From Rickettsia typhi (GTDB lineage: Bacteria > Pseudomonadota > Alphaproteobacteria > Rickettsiales > UBA1997): DNA of 9,248 nucleotides. Of this stretch, positions 1-6,666 are shown in pieces (the first letter of the stretch is position 1; each line of letters opens with the position of its first letter). The notes under the pieces were generated by a model. It searched no databases. It was not told where the DNA came from and worked only from the letters and a program-made list of their open reading frames with translations. Position numbers and translations under genes: made by a program. The stretch is taken from contig CAMDOL010000056.1 of the NCBI GenBank assembly GCA_945903615.1, positions 1 to 9,248 of the forward strand, in the 5' to 3' direction.

Positions 1-120
1 CCTCCACAAATCAGCCCCTTCAAAATCAGCCTCCTGCAAATTAGCCCCTTCAAAATGAGCCCTCCACAAATCAGCCCCTTCAAAATCAGCCTCCTGCAAA
101 TTAGCCCCTTCAAAATGAGC
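1..120. repeat. Perfect 60-bp tandem duplication, two copies, plus a diverged third
   Basis: Positions 1-60 and 61-120 are identical base for base. Positions 121-147 match the start of the same unit with two differences, then diverge. Read on the minus strand, one unit encodes four pentapeptides (20 residues: AHFEG ANLQE ADFEG ADLWR). Each unit is itself two similar 30-bp halves. The period is a multiple of three, so copy gain or loss keeps the frame. The array touches the window edge, so the real copy number is unknown. Confidence 0.97.
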
Positions 121-639
121 CCTCCACAAATTAGCACCTTCAAAATTGACATCAGACAAATTAACCTTGTGTTCCAATGTTGCTTTTGAAACATCAAGCC
201 CAGACAAATAAACCTGCCCTCCATTGCTCTTTTTGGACATATCAATTCCTTGCAGAGATTTTTTTTGTTTTGCTAAAAACTGAATTGCCTCAATCTTGCC
301 AGAATTGCCAGCGGCTTTGTTGGCAAGAATTTGCCAAGCACCGACAATTTCTTGTTTCAATCCATCTTCTTTTTGTGATTTTAGTAAATCATCTTGTTTT
401 TCTAATGTTTTCTTATGTTGATTTTCTTGCTTTATTCCTGCTTTGTGCTGTTGACAAATGGCAAGAGCGGCGGCAAGAAATGCGATCAGGGTAATAATGA
501 ATGTTGGCAAATCCTCTTTGTGTCCCCACATTATTTGAGATTTTACCGACAAAGCAAAAAAGGCTAAAAATAAAGCTGGTTTTGTATACTTATCGAGCAA
601 TTTCTTTATTTCTTTAAAATAATTTTTCATTTTCTGCAT
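1..639 (-). CDS. Membrane-anchored pentapeptide-repeat protein, C-terminus cut by window edge
   Basis: No function can be assigned. 213 residues are visible with no stop before the left edge. The N-terminus is basic, then two hydrophobic segments follow (about residues 20-32 and 43-62) with a short loop between them. Lysines precede the first segment and Lys/His follow the second, so both ends should face the cytoplasm. Residues 65-95 are charged and Gln/Lys-rich, possibly coiled coil. A linker with GKIEAIQFL (114-122) and SLQGIDMS leads into pentapeptide repeats of the A(D/N)Lxx/A(D/H)Fxx type from about residue 158 to the edge (for example FEGANLQEADFEGADLW). Such repeats fold as a right-handed quadrilateral beta-helix, usually a binding surface. 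Two in-frame ATGs exist, at 639 and 630; the second has a GGA nine bases upstream, so 630 may be the true start. An in-frame TGA lies upstream near 673. The gene begins 16 bp after rsmI, so it is probably in the same transcript. Confidence 0.85.
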   Translation of the reverse strand, partial: MQKMKNYFKEIKKLLDKYTKPALFLAFFALSVKSQIMWGHKEDLPTFIITLIAFLAAALAICQQHKAGIKQENQHKKTLEKQDDLLKSQKEDGLKQEIVGAWQILANKAAGNSGKIEAIQFLAKQKKSLQGIDMSKKSNGGQVYLSGLDVSKATLEHKVNLSDVNFEGANLWRAHFEGANLQEADFEGADLWRAHFEGANLQEADFEGADLWR

Positions 640-655
640 TCCAATTTTTCTAAAT

Positions 656-1525
656 TTATTTTTTCTCGTCTTTCAGAATCTCTAACATTCTTTGATAAAC
701 TATTTTTTTGTTAATCACCAAATCGTCGGCAACCAACGCCACAAGCTCTTTGGGCTTCATAATATTTAGCCCTTGTTTTAGTTTTTCGTCTATTTGAGCA
801 AAATTAACCTCGCCTCTTTTTGCCGGAGGAGAAACCAAAATGACAATTTCGCCACGTGGCGACTTTTGCTGATAAAAAATAATCAGCTCTTCCAGACTGG
901 CTTTTTTGGTTTGTTCATAAATTTTGCTGATCTCTCTTGCAACCGCAGAAATTCTATTGCCAAACACCTTCATCATCACTTCTAAACTAGAAATTAAGCG
1001 ATTGGAAGTTTCAAAAAAAATTAAAGTGGTGTCGATATTGGCAAGTTCTTTGAAGAAATTTTCTTTCGCCAAAGTGCCACTTGGAATGAAGCCAACAAAC
1101 ATAAAACGATCACTGGCAATGCCAGAAACTGACAAAGCGGCAATTGGTGCACAAGCTCCGGGGGCTGACAAAACCTTGCAATTATTCTGTAGAAGAAAAT
1201 TCACCAACTTGTAACCGGGGTCAGAAACCAGCGGGGTTCCGGCGTCACTCACCAAAGCCAAGGATTTTCCCTGTAAAATAAAATTCAAAATCTTTTCCCT
1301 GTCAGCGCTTTCGCTGTAATCATTATAAATTATGAAAGGCTTTTTGATTTCTAAGTGATTCAAAAGTTTGGCGGTGACTCTGCTATCTTCACAAATGACA
1401 AAATCACATTGTTTTAAAATATTAATCGCTCGAAGAGTGATGTCGCCAAGATTGCCAATTGGGGTTGCAACCACATAAAGGGCTGGCACTAAATGGGCTG
1501 GATTGTCGTTTAAAAATTCTTGCAT
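656..1525 (-). CDS. rsmI: 16S rRNA (cytidine-1402-2'-O)-methyltransferase RsmI
   Basis: RsmI transfers a methyl group from S-adenosylmethionine to the 2'-OH of C1402 in the decoding centre of 16S rRNA, acting in the cytoplasm on the 30S subunit. The protein is 289 residues from the ATG at 1525, the usual length. Family motifs are complete: TPIGNLGD (21-28) at the start of the tetrapyrrole-methylase fold, CEDSR (45-49), SDAGTPLVSDPG (93-104), the PGACAPIAALSVSG stretch (122-135) and FVGFIP (143-148), followed by the typical C-terminal domain. A TTG at 1534 in the same frame would add three residues, but the ATG is a better start. No Shine-Dalgarno sequence is visible. It is divergent from the LpoA-like lipoprotein gene, the same neighbourhood as rsmI (yraL) and lpoA (yraM) of E. 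coli. The pentapeptide-repeat gene follows 16 bp downstream. Confidence 0.96.
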   Translation of the reverse strand: MQEFLNDNPAHLVPALYVVATPIGNLGDITLRAINILKQCDFVICEDSRVTAKLLNHLEIKKPFIIYNDYSESADREKILNFILQGKSLALVSDAGTPLVSDPGYKLVNFLLQNNCKVLSAPGACAPIAALSVSGIASDRFMFVGFIPSGTLAKENFFKELANIDTTLIFFETSNRLISSLEVMMKVFGNRISAVAREISKIYEQTKKASLEELIIFYQQKSPRGEIVILVSPPAKRGEVNFAQIDEKLKQGLNIMKPKELVALVADDLVINKKIVYQRMLEILKDEKK

Positions 1526-1587
1526 ATTTATCAAAATTTAAATAGGTTGGGGCACGCAAATGTAATCCACAATTAAACTATAAAGCA
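1526..1587. promoter_or_regulatory. Divergent promoter region between rsmI and the lipoprotein gene
   Basis: These 62 bp are the only non-coding DNA between two divergent starts, so they are expected to hold both promoters unless one lies inside the opposing gene. A TATAAA (1579-1584) lies too close to the plus-strand ATG for a normal leader. On the minus strand, a TATTTAAAT-like -10 candidate can be paired with TTACAT 15 bp upstream, a weak match. Neither gene has a clear ribosome binding site here. The assignment rests on position, not on a strong consensus. Confidence 0.35.
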
Positions 1588-2868
1588 ATGAGAATCATCA
1601 TAAGAAATTTTGCCATTTTAGCTTTTGCGTTGCTTTTAAGCTCTTGCGGGGGAAGCATTCTCAGATCGGCGTTTCAAAATAATCCTCCAGAAAAAATTCT
1701 ATCTAAAAATAATCAGGCTCAAAAAAACCCAGCTCAAAATATTACAACGCCACAAAGCCAATCTCATCCAAAAATTATCCAGAAAAAAGTTAAAATTGCC
1801 GCACTTGTTCCGCTCTCTGGAAAAAGCAAAGATCTGGGCACAGCAATGCTCAATTCTATTATTTTATCTTTGTTTGAAAATGACAAAAATAATGATGTGG
1901 AGTTAATAGTTTTTGACAGCAGCGACATTAAAAAAGCAATGGAACAAATTGTTACGCAAAATATCAAAACAATTATTGGTCCAATTTTTAGCAGCGATGT
2001 TGAAGCCATTGCCAGCACCGCACAAAGCAATCAAATTAATATTTTATCATTTTCTAATAACCAAGATTTGGCTGGTAAAAAAGGGGTTTTTTTAATGGGT
2101 TTTTTGCCTGAGCAACAAATTGAAAGAGTCTCTAGCTACTCCATTGCAAATGGCAAAGATAACTTTGCAATCATCGCTCCCAATAATCAATATGGACAAA
2201 AATTTTCTAGCATCTTGAAAGATATGGTCACAAGAAAAGATGGCAATTTTATCAGCGGCGAACTTTATACCAATAGCACTAAAGATTTAGAAAAAGCCGT
2301 GTCAAAAGTCTTGAGCTCTTACATTGTCGCACCCAATAAACAGCATAAAAGCGCCAAAAATATCAAAGATGATGACAAAATTTATGCCAATGCCATCGTT
2401 ATTCCTGAATCGGGAGTGGCACTTTCTAAAATTGTTGGCTTGATTAATAAATTTAATACTAGCGAACGCGAAATTCAGATTATTGGCAGCAGCAATTGGG
2501 ATGAAATTTCAACTCTGAACGATCCCAATTTAATCGGCGGCTGGTTCGCATCTTCCAACCCAGAAAAATATCGTGATTTTGAAAAACGCTATTACCAAAT
2601 CTACAACAAATTTCCACCGCGCATCAGCGGCATTGGCTATGACGCAACAATTGCCGTGGTTGAATCCATTAAAAAATCCAGCAAACGCGAATTATCCGCA
2701 GAAGATTTTATCAACTATCAATCCAGCAAAAATGGTTTTGTTGGCATTGAAGGATTATTCAGATTTTTACCTAACGGAATTGTGCAAAGAAATTTTGCAA
2801 TGCTGGAAATTAAAAATGGAAAATTTGAAATGATTGACAGCCCTACTTCAATGCTTTTTAAATATTAA
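1588..2868 (+). CDS. LpoA/LppC-family penicillin-binding protein activator, lipoprotein
   Basis: The 426-residue protein starts with a classic lipoprotein signal: basic MRIIIR, a hydrophobic core (8-17) and a lipobox LSSC with the lipidated Cys at position 20. A low-complexity Asn/Gln/Lys/Pro linker (about 27-66) follows. The rest resembles a type 1 periplasmic-binding fold of the LppC/Peripla_BP_6 group: VKIAALVPLSGKSKDLGTAM (68-87), TIIGPIFSSDVEAIA (128-142), INILSFSN, and FAIIAPNNQYGQKF (193-206). In E. coli, LpoA is an outer-membrane lipoprotein that stimulates PBP1A during peptidoglycan synthesis. This protein is much shorter (E. coli LpoA is about 680 residues) and lacks the N-terminal TPR-like domain, so direct PBP activation is inferred, not shown. 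The divergent rsmI neighbour supports the family call. The alternative is a lipid-anchored amino-acid-type binding protein; no transporter genes lie nearby. No clear Shine-Dalgarno sequence is present. Confidence 0.82.
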   Translation: MRIIIRNFAILAFALLLSSCGGSILRSAFQNNPPEKILSKNNQAQKNPAQNITTPQSQSHPKIIQKKVKIAALVPLSGKSKDLGTAMLNSIILSLFENDKNNDVELIVFDSSDIKKAMEQIVTQNIKTIIGPIFSSDVEAIASTAQSNQINILSFSNNQDLAGKKGVFLMGFLPEQQIERVSSYSIANGKDNFAIIAPNNQYGQKFSSILKDMVTRKDGNFISGELYTNSTKDLEKAVSKVLSSYIVAPNKQHKSAKNIKDDDKIYANAIVIPESGVALSKIVGLINKFNTSEREIQIIGSSNWDEISTLNDPNLIGGWFASSNPEKYRDFEKRYYQIYNKFPPRISGIGYDATIAVVESIKKSSKRELSAEDFINYQSSKNGFVGIEGLFRFLPNGIVQRNFAMLEIKNGKFEMIDSPTSMLFKY

Positions 2869-2910
2869 AATTCGGGTTGCTTTATTAATGGGTTGATACT
2901 TAATTCATTA

Positions 2911-2983
2911 TCGGTTTTATCACCCTCCTCCTTAAGGGAGCGTGATAACACCGAGTTTTACCGAGTTTTGCCGAGTTTTTTTT
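2911..2983 (+). terminator. Likely intrinsic terminator of the lipoprotein gene
   Basis: Positions 2911-2923 (TCGGTTTTATCAC) pair with 2942-2954 (GTGATAACACCGA) as a 13-bp stem with one T-C mismatch. After one more mismatch, the stem continues as CCTCC (2925-2929) against GGGAG (2936-2940, one G-U pair), with a six-base loop. The first T4 follows at 2956-2959 and the T8 at 2976-2983. The hairpin begins 43 bp after the lipoprotein stop. The spacing between stem and T8 is longer than in a textbook terminator, because three CCGAGTTTT repeats intervene. Confidence 0.55.
2950..2983. repeat. Three tandem 10-bp repeats, RCCGAGTTTT, ending in T8
   Basis: ACCGAGTTTT (2950-2959), ACCGAGTTTT (2960-2969) and GCCGAGTTTT (2970-2979) follow one another directly, with four further Ts. 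The CCGA of each copy can in principle pair with the TCGG at 2911-2914, so the hairpin could close in three registers. Confidence 0.9.
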
Positions 2984-3044
2984 ATATTATCAACCCATTA
3001 GTCAAACAATCCGTTAAAATTTACACTTACAACTTATAAATAAT

Positions 3045-4571
3045 ATGGTCGCCACCGTAAAAACCTTCGCCTTTATTGGCATTGATGTTGCTCCTGTCAA
3101 TGTTCAAGTCAAAATCTCCTCCTCTGGAAATTCTAGCTTCACTATTGTTGGGCTGCCTGATAAAGCGGTTGGAGAATCCAAAGAGCGTGTTCGCGCTGCA
3201 ATTTCTTCAATTGGTTTGGCCCTTCCTTACACTCGCATCACGGTTAATTTGGCTCCAGCAGATTTACTCAAAGAAGGAAGCCATTTTGATTTAGCAATTG
3301 CGCTTGGGCTTTTAATTGAAATTGGCGCTTTGCGGCAAGAAGATGTTGATAATTATTACGCGCTAGGAGAACTATCCTTGGACGGAACAATAACGCAAGT
3401 AAATGGAATTTTATCTGCAGCAATTGGTGCATCACAAAGAAACGCTGGCATTATTTGCCCAGAAATTTGTGGCGGAGAAGCCGCTTGGGCTGGCGATTTA
3501 TCGATTCTTGCACCAAAAAATTTAATCGTTTTGCTTAATCATTTTAAAGGTCTGCAAATTTTATCTCAGCCCAAACCAAATTCTGAAAAGCAAATATTTT
3601 CCTATCCAGATTTAGTCGATATTAAAGGCCAAGAAACCGCCAAACGCGCTTTAGAAATTGCCGCAGCAGGAGGACATAATTTATTAATGATGGGCCCACC
3701 GGGAACCGGAAAATCAATGTTAGCATTGCGCCTGCCCGGACTGATCCCTGAGCTTGATTTAAAAGAAATGCTCGAGATCAATATGATTCACAGTATCAGC
3801 GGCAGAATCACTGATGGAAAACTAATCTGGCAAAGACCATTTCGTGATCCTCATCATTCCTGCTCAATGCCAGCAATGGTTGGAGGTGGCTCCAGAGCCA
3901 AACCGGGAGAAATTTCTCTCGCCCATAATGGCATTTTATTTTTGGACGAGCTGGCAGAATTTCCAAGACAAGTTTTAGATTCGCTGCGCCAGCCAATTGA
4001 AAACGGCAATGTCACAATTTCCAGAGTTTTATCCCACATAAATTATCCCGCTAATTTTCAGCTAGTTGCAGCGATGAATCCTTGCCGTTGTGGATATTTA
4101 TCTGACCAAGGCAAAGCCTGCAACAAAGCGCCTGTTTGCGGCAGAGATTATCAATCCAAAATTTCTGGCCCATTAATGGATCGAATGGATATTATTATTG
4201 AAGTGCCACAAATTGATATTTTTGCTGAGAATATTGGCATCAGAGAAAAGTCTGCAACCGTTGCAGCTAGAGTTGCGGCGGCTCGCAACATTCAGAGAAA
4301 ACGCTACGAACAAGAATCTTTGATGGAGAACGCAACTTTAAAATTAAACTCAAAAGCCAATGGAAAAGTTTTAGAAAAATACACCGAGATTGATGCGGAT
4401 AGTCAAAAAATTCTCAAACTAACTATGGAAAAAATGGGAATTTCAATTCGTGGCTACAACCGAATTTTGCGAGTAGCCAGAACAATTGCTGATTTGGATA
4501 ATGCCGAGAATATTAACCAATCACACTTGCTAGAAGCGATTAGCTACAGAAGAGGTTTTGCGGCAATGTAA
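3045..4571 (+). CDS. comM: ComM/YifB family Mg-chelatase-like AAA+ ATPase
   Basis: The 508-residue protein has the full ComM layout. A ChlI-type N-terminal domain with the fold of Lon proteases spans about residues 20-140, starting with the family-typical MVATVKTFAFIGID and containing GLPDKAVGESKERVRAA. The AAA+ Mg-chelatase domain (about 190-395) has Walker A GPPGTGKS (217-224), Walker B ILFLDE (297-302), the GEISLAHNGILFL stretch and MNPCRCG (344-350). Four cysteines (347, 349, 359, 365) form the cluster usual in this family. A helical C-terminal domain ends in SYRRGF. In Vibrio and Haemophilus, ComM is a hexameric helicase that drives branch migration of incoming DNA during natural transformation. 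The family is widespread even in bacteria not known to be competent, so competence is not implied. No Shine-Dalgarno sequence is seen before the ATG. It stands alone between the structured spacer and convergent ftsH. Confidence 0.96.
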   Translation: MVATVKTFAFIGIDVAPVNVQVKISSSGNSSFTIVGLPDKAVGESKERVRAAISSIGLALPYTRITVNLAPADLLKEGSHFDLAIALGLLIEIGALRQEDVDNYYALGELSLDGTITQVNGILSAAIGASQRNAGIICPEICGGEAAWAGDLSILAPKNLIVLLNHFKGLQILSQPKPNSEKQIFSYPDLVDIKGQETAKRALEIAAAGGHNLLMMGPPGTGKSMLALRLPGLIPELDLKEMLEINMIHSISGRITDGKLIWQRPFRDPHHSCSMPAMVGGGSRAKPGEISLAHNGILFLDELAEFPRQVLDSLRQPIENGNVTISRVLSHINYPANFQLVAAMNPCRCGYLSDQGKACNKAPVCGRDYQSKISGPLMDRMDIIIEVPQIDIFAENIGIREKSATVAARVAAARNIQRKRYEQESLMENATLKLNSKANGKVLEKYTEIDADSQKILKLTMEKMGISIRGYNRILRVARTIADLDNAENINQSHLLEAISYRRGFAAM

Positions 4572-4670
4572 CAATCTCAACTTTACATACTCAAATTTAG
4601 CAGGGATGAAGATTATAAAATTTGGGGCATTGCCAAAAGGTGTTTGATAAAAATTGCGACCAAGAATAAA

Positions 4671-4692
4671 AGAGGCAGTAGGCTCTACCTCT
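4671..4692 (-). terminator. Weak candidate terminator downstream of ftsH
   Basis: In the convergent gap between comM and ftsH, AGAG/CTCT and GTAG/CTAC can pair around a GCT loop with a three-base bulge. Read on the minus strand, the hairpin is followed by TTTTATTCTT. It lies about 70 nt after the ftsH stop. The bulge and short stem make it a marginal candidate. The rest of the 188-bp gap (4572-4759) shows nothing recognisable. Confidence 0.3.
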
Positions 4693-4759
4693 AAATTATC
4701 CAAGCAAATTTTTACCAAAAAAATGAATTTAAGATTGGAAATGATATTATATTTAGTTT

Positions 4760-6634
4760 CTATTCAGTCGAAGTTGGAATCACACTTTTTAAAGTTCTTT
4801 TACCAGCGTCAGCCGCCCTTCTCACTTCTCTTCCTGCCAACAAATCTTTGATCTCATCACCACTTAAGGTTTCAAACTCCAACAAACCTTGTGCTAGTTT
4901 TTCTAAATCATTTCTTTTATCAGTTAAAATTTGCTTAGCTCTTTGTAGCGCTTCATCAATGATTCTTCTGGTTTCAGAATCTATCAATTTTGAAGTTTCA
5001 TCGGAAATTTCTTTTGCCGCCGGATAACCTCCAGTGTTGTCTGGAGCGTAATCTATAGTTCCAACTTTATCACTTAAGCCCCATTTAGTAACCATCGCTT
5101 TTGCCATTCGTGTAGCTTGTTCAATATCTGAAGATGCGCCAGTTGTGACTTTATCATAACCAAAAATTAATTCTTCTGCCGCTCTTCCTGCCATTGCCAC
5201 CGCCAAGTCATCATGAAGTTTGGCTCGCGAAACAGAAAAGCGATCAACTTCTGGCAAGCGCATCACCAAACCCAAAGCGCGTCCGCGTGGGATAATAGTA
5301 GCTTTGTGAATTGGGTCAGAGTTTGGACAGTTAATAGAAACAATCGCATGACCGCCTTCATGGTAAGCAGTGAGAGTTTTTTCATCTTGCTGCATTACCA
5401 TTGATTTGCGCTCTGAGCCCATCATTATGCGATCTTTAGCATCTTCTAAATTTTGCATGGTAATTAACATCTGATTTGACCTCGCTGCCAGAAGCGCTGA
5501 CTCATTAACCAAGTTTGCCAAATCTGCACCAGAGAATCCGGGCGTTCCTCGCGCTAAATTTTTTACATCAACATCTGGAGCAGTTTTTACTTTTTTAATA
5601 TGAACATTCAAAATTTGTTCACGACCAATAATATCTGGACTTGGAACTGTAATTTGACGATCAAATCGACCTGGGCGCAGCAAGGCTTTATCCAAAACAT
5701 CAGGGCGATTTGTCGCCGCAATAATAATTACACCTTCATTATCAGCAAAGCCGTCCATCTCAACTAAAAGCTGGTTGAGGGTTTGCTCTCTTTCATCATT
5801 GCCACCACCAACGCCAGAACCTCTGTGTCTGCCCACCGCATCAATCTCATCGATAAAAATTATGCACGGTGCAGATTTTTTACCTTGCTCAAACATATCG
5901 CGAACACGGCTTGCACCAACACCAACAAACATTTCAACAAAATCCGAGCCAGAAATTGAAAAGAACGGCACATTCGCTTCGCCAGCAATGGCACGGGCAA
6001 GCAAGGTTTTGCCAGTTCCTGGAGATCCAATCAATAAGCATCCGCGTGGAATTCTGGCGCCAAGTTTAATATATTTTTGGGAGTCTTTTAGAAAATCGAC
6101 CAATTCTGATAATTCACCTTTGGCTTCATCAATGCCCGCCACATCAGCGAAGGTGACTTTGCCTCCAGCTTGCTGCAATAATTTAGCTTTTGATTTGCCA
6201 AAACTAAATGCTTTGTTGCCAGCTCCACCCATATTTTTCATAAATCCAAACCAGAGCACAATCATAATAATAAAAGGCAACCAACCCAAAATTCCACCAA
6301 TCATTTTTTCAGATTTTGAAACTAGCGGCTGAGCGTTAACCTCAACTTTTTTTTCCTGCAATTTTTCCACTAAGTTTGGATATTCTGGCAAAAATGTATA
6401 AAATTCTCCACCAGCTTTTAAAGTTCCAACCAGATCCTTCCCCTTAATATCAACTTTTGCTACCTCACCACCATCAACCTTAGTTATGAACTCAGAAAAT
6501 GAAATTTTATTCGCATTCATCCCCCCTTCCCCATTAAACACACTGGAAATCATCATCACTACCAAAAAAATGCCCAACCAAATTAGGAAATTTCTTTTAG
6601 TATTAGGAGTTTTTGGATTAGGCGTCGCTTGCAT
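4760..6634 (-). CDS. ftsH: ATP-dependent zinc metalloprotease FtsH
   Basis: FtsH is the hexameric inner-membrane protease that extracts and degrades damaged membrane proteins and short-lived regulators. At 624 residues it is full length. It shows a cytoplasmic basic N-terminus, TM1 (about 14-33), a periplasmic domain (about 40-108), TM2 (about 111-131), then AAA+ Walker A GSPGTGKT (203-210), Walker B IIFIDE (258-263), the SRH with [20 protein letters not shown] (307-326) and the zinc site HEGGH (425-429). The likely third zinc ligand is Asp503 in TTGASSD. Walker A has Ser where Pro is more usual, which should not affect ATP binding. HEGGH instead of HEAGH fits alphaproteobacterial FtsH as I remember it. 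The start lies 32 bp after the cimA stop, suggesting co-transcription. The leader is almost pure A/T with no Shine-Dalgarno motif. The frequent tilS and glmM neighbours of alphaproteobacterial ftsH are absent. Confidence 0.98.
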   Translation of the reverse strand: MQATPNPKTPNTKRNFLIWLGIFLVVMMISSVFNGEGGMNANKISFSEFITKVDGGEVAKVDIKGKDLVGTLKAGGEFYTFLPEYPNLVEKLQEKKVEVNAQPLVSKSEKMIGGILGWLPFIIMIVLWFGFMKNMGGAGNKAFSFGKSKAKLLQQAGGKVTFADVAGIDEAKGELSELVDFLKDSQKYIKLGARIPRGCLLIGSPGTGKTLLARAIAGEANVPFFSISGSDFVEMFVGVGASRVRDMFEQGKKSAPCIIFIDEIDAVGRHRGSGVGGGNDEREQTLNQLLVEMDGFADNEGVIIIAATNRPDVLDKALLRPGRFDRQITVPSPDIIGREQILNVHIKKVKTAPDVDVKNLARGTPGFSGADLANLVNESALLAARSNQMLITMQNLEDAKDRIMMGSERKSMVMQQDEKTLTAYHEGGHAIVSINCPNSDPIHKATIIPRGRALGLVMRLPEVDRFSVSRAKLHDDLAVAMAGRAAEELIFGYDKVTTGASSDIEQATRMAKAMVTKWGLSDKVGTIDYAPDNTGGYPAAKEISDETSKLIDSETRRIIDEALQRAKQILTDKRNDLEKLAQGLLEFETLSGDEIKDLLAGREVRRAADAGKRTLKSVIPTSTE

Positions 6635-6666
6635 ATTTTTTATTTTTTTGATTATTTAATTTTGAT

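Larger units (their letters stand above)
2886..3000. repeat. 115-bp nested inverted-repeat structure in the lipoprotein-comM spacer
   Basis: TAATGGGTTGATA at 2886-2898 is exactly complementary to TATCAACCCATTA at 2988-3000, a perfect 13-bp outer inverted repeat with 89 bp between the arms. Inside lie a second hairpin (2911-2954), three 10-bp direct repeats (2950-2979) and a T8 run (2976-2983). No flanking target duplication is seen (left flank ends CTTTAT, right flank begins GTCAAA). It could be a structured 3' end or leader, or the remains of a small palindromic element. Confidence 0.8.

Noticed and set aside
1..150. Possible CRISPR array from regularly spaced repeats
   Set aside because: The repeats are contiguous with no unique spacers, and they encode in-frame pentapeptides on the minus strand.
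177..494. Plus-strand open frame of 105 codons
   Set aside because: It is antisense to the pentapeptide-repeat gene, whose minus-strand frame shows clear membrane helices and repeats. The plus-strand translation has no family features.
924..1214. Plus-strand open frame of 96 codons
   Set aside because: It is antisense to rsmI, whose motifs are intact through this stretch.
2886..3000. Insertion sequence or MITE bounded by 13-bp terminal inverted repeats
   Set aside because: There is no target-site duplication and no transposase, and the inner structure fits a terminator. It is kept as a structural repeat rather than a mobile element.
3020..3044. comM promoter from TTTACA and TATAAA before the ATG
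   Set aside because: The two boxes are only 9 bp apart, and the TATAAA would leave almost no leader. Such boxes are expected by chance in DNA this AT-rich.
4530..4718. Minus-strand frame of 62 codons between comM and ftsH
   Set aside because: It overlaps the end of comM, has no ribosome binding site and matches no family I recognise. The gap looks like ordinary convergent intergenic DNA.
5775..6332. Plus-strand open frame of 185 codons
   Set aside because: It lies wholly antisense to the ftsH AAA+ domain. The translation is rich in Pro, Ser and Thr, as expected from the reverse of a conserved coding sequence.
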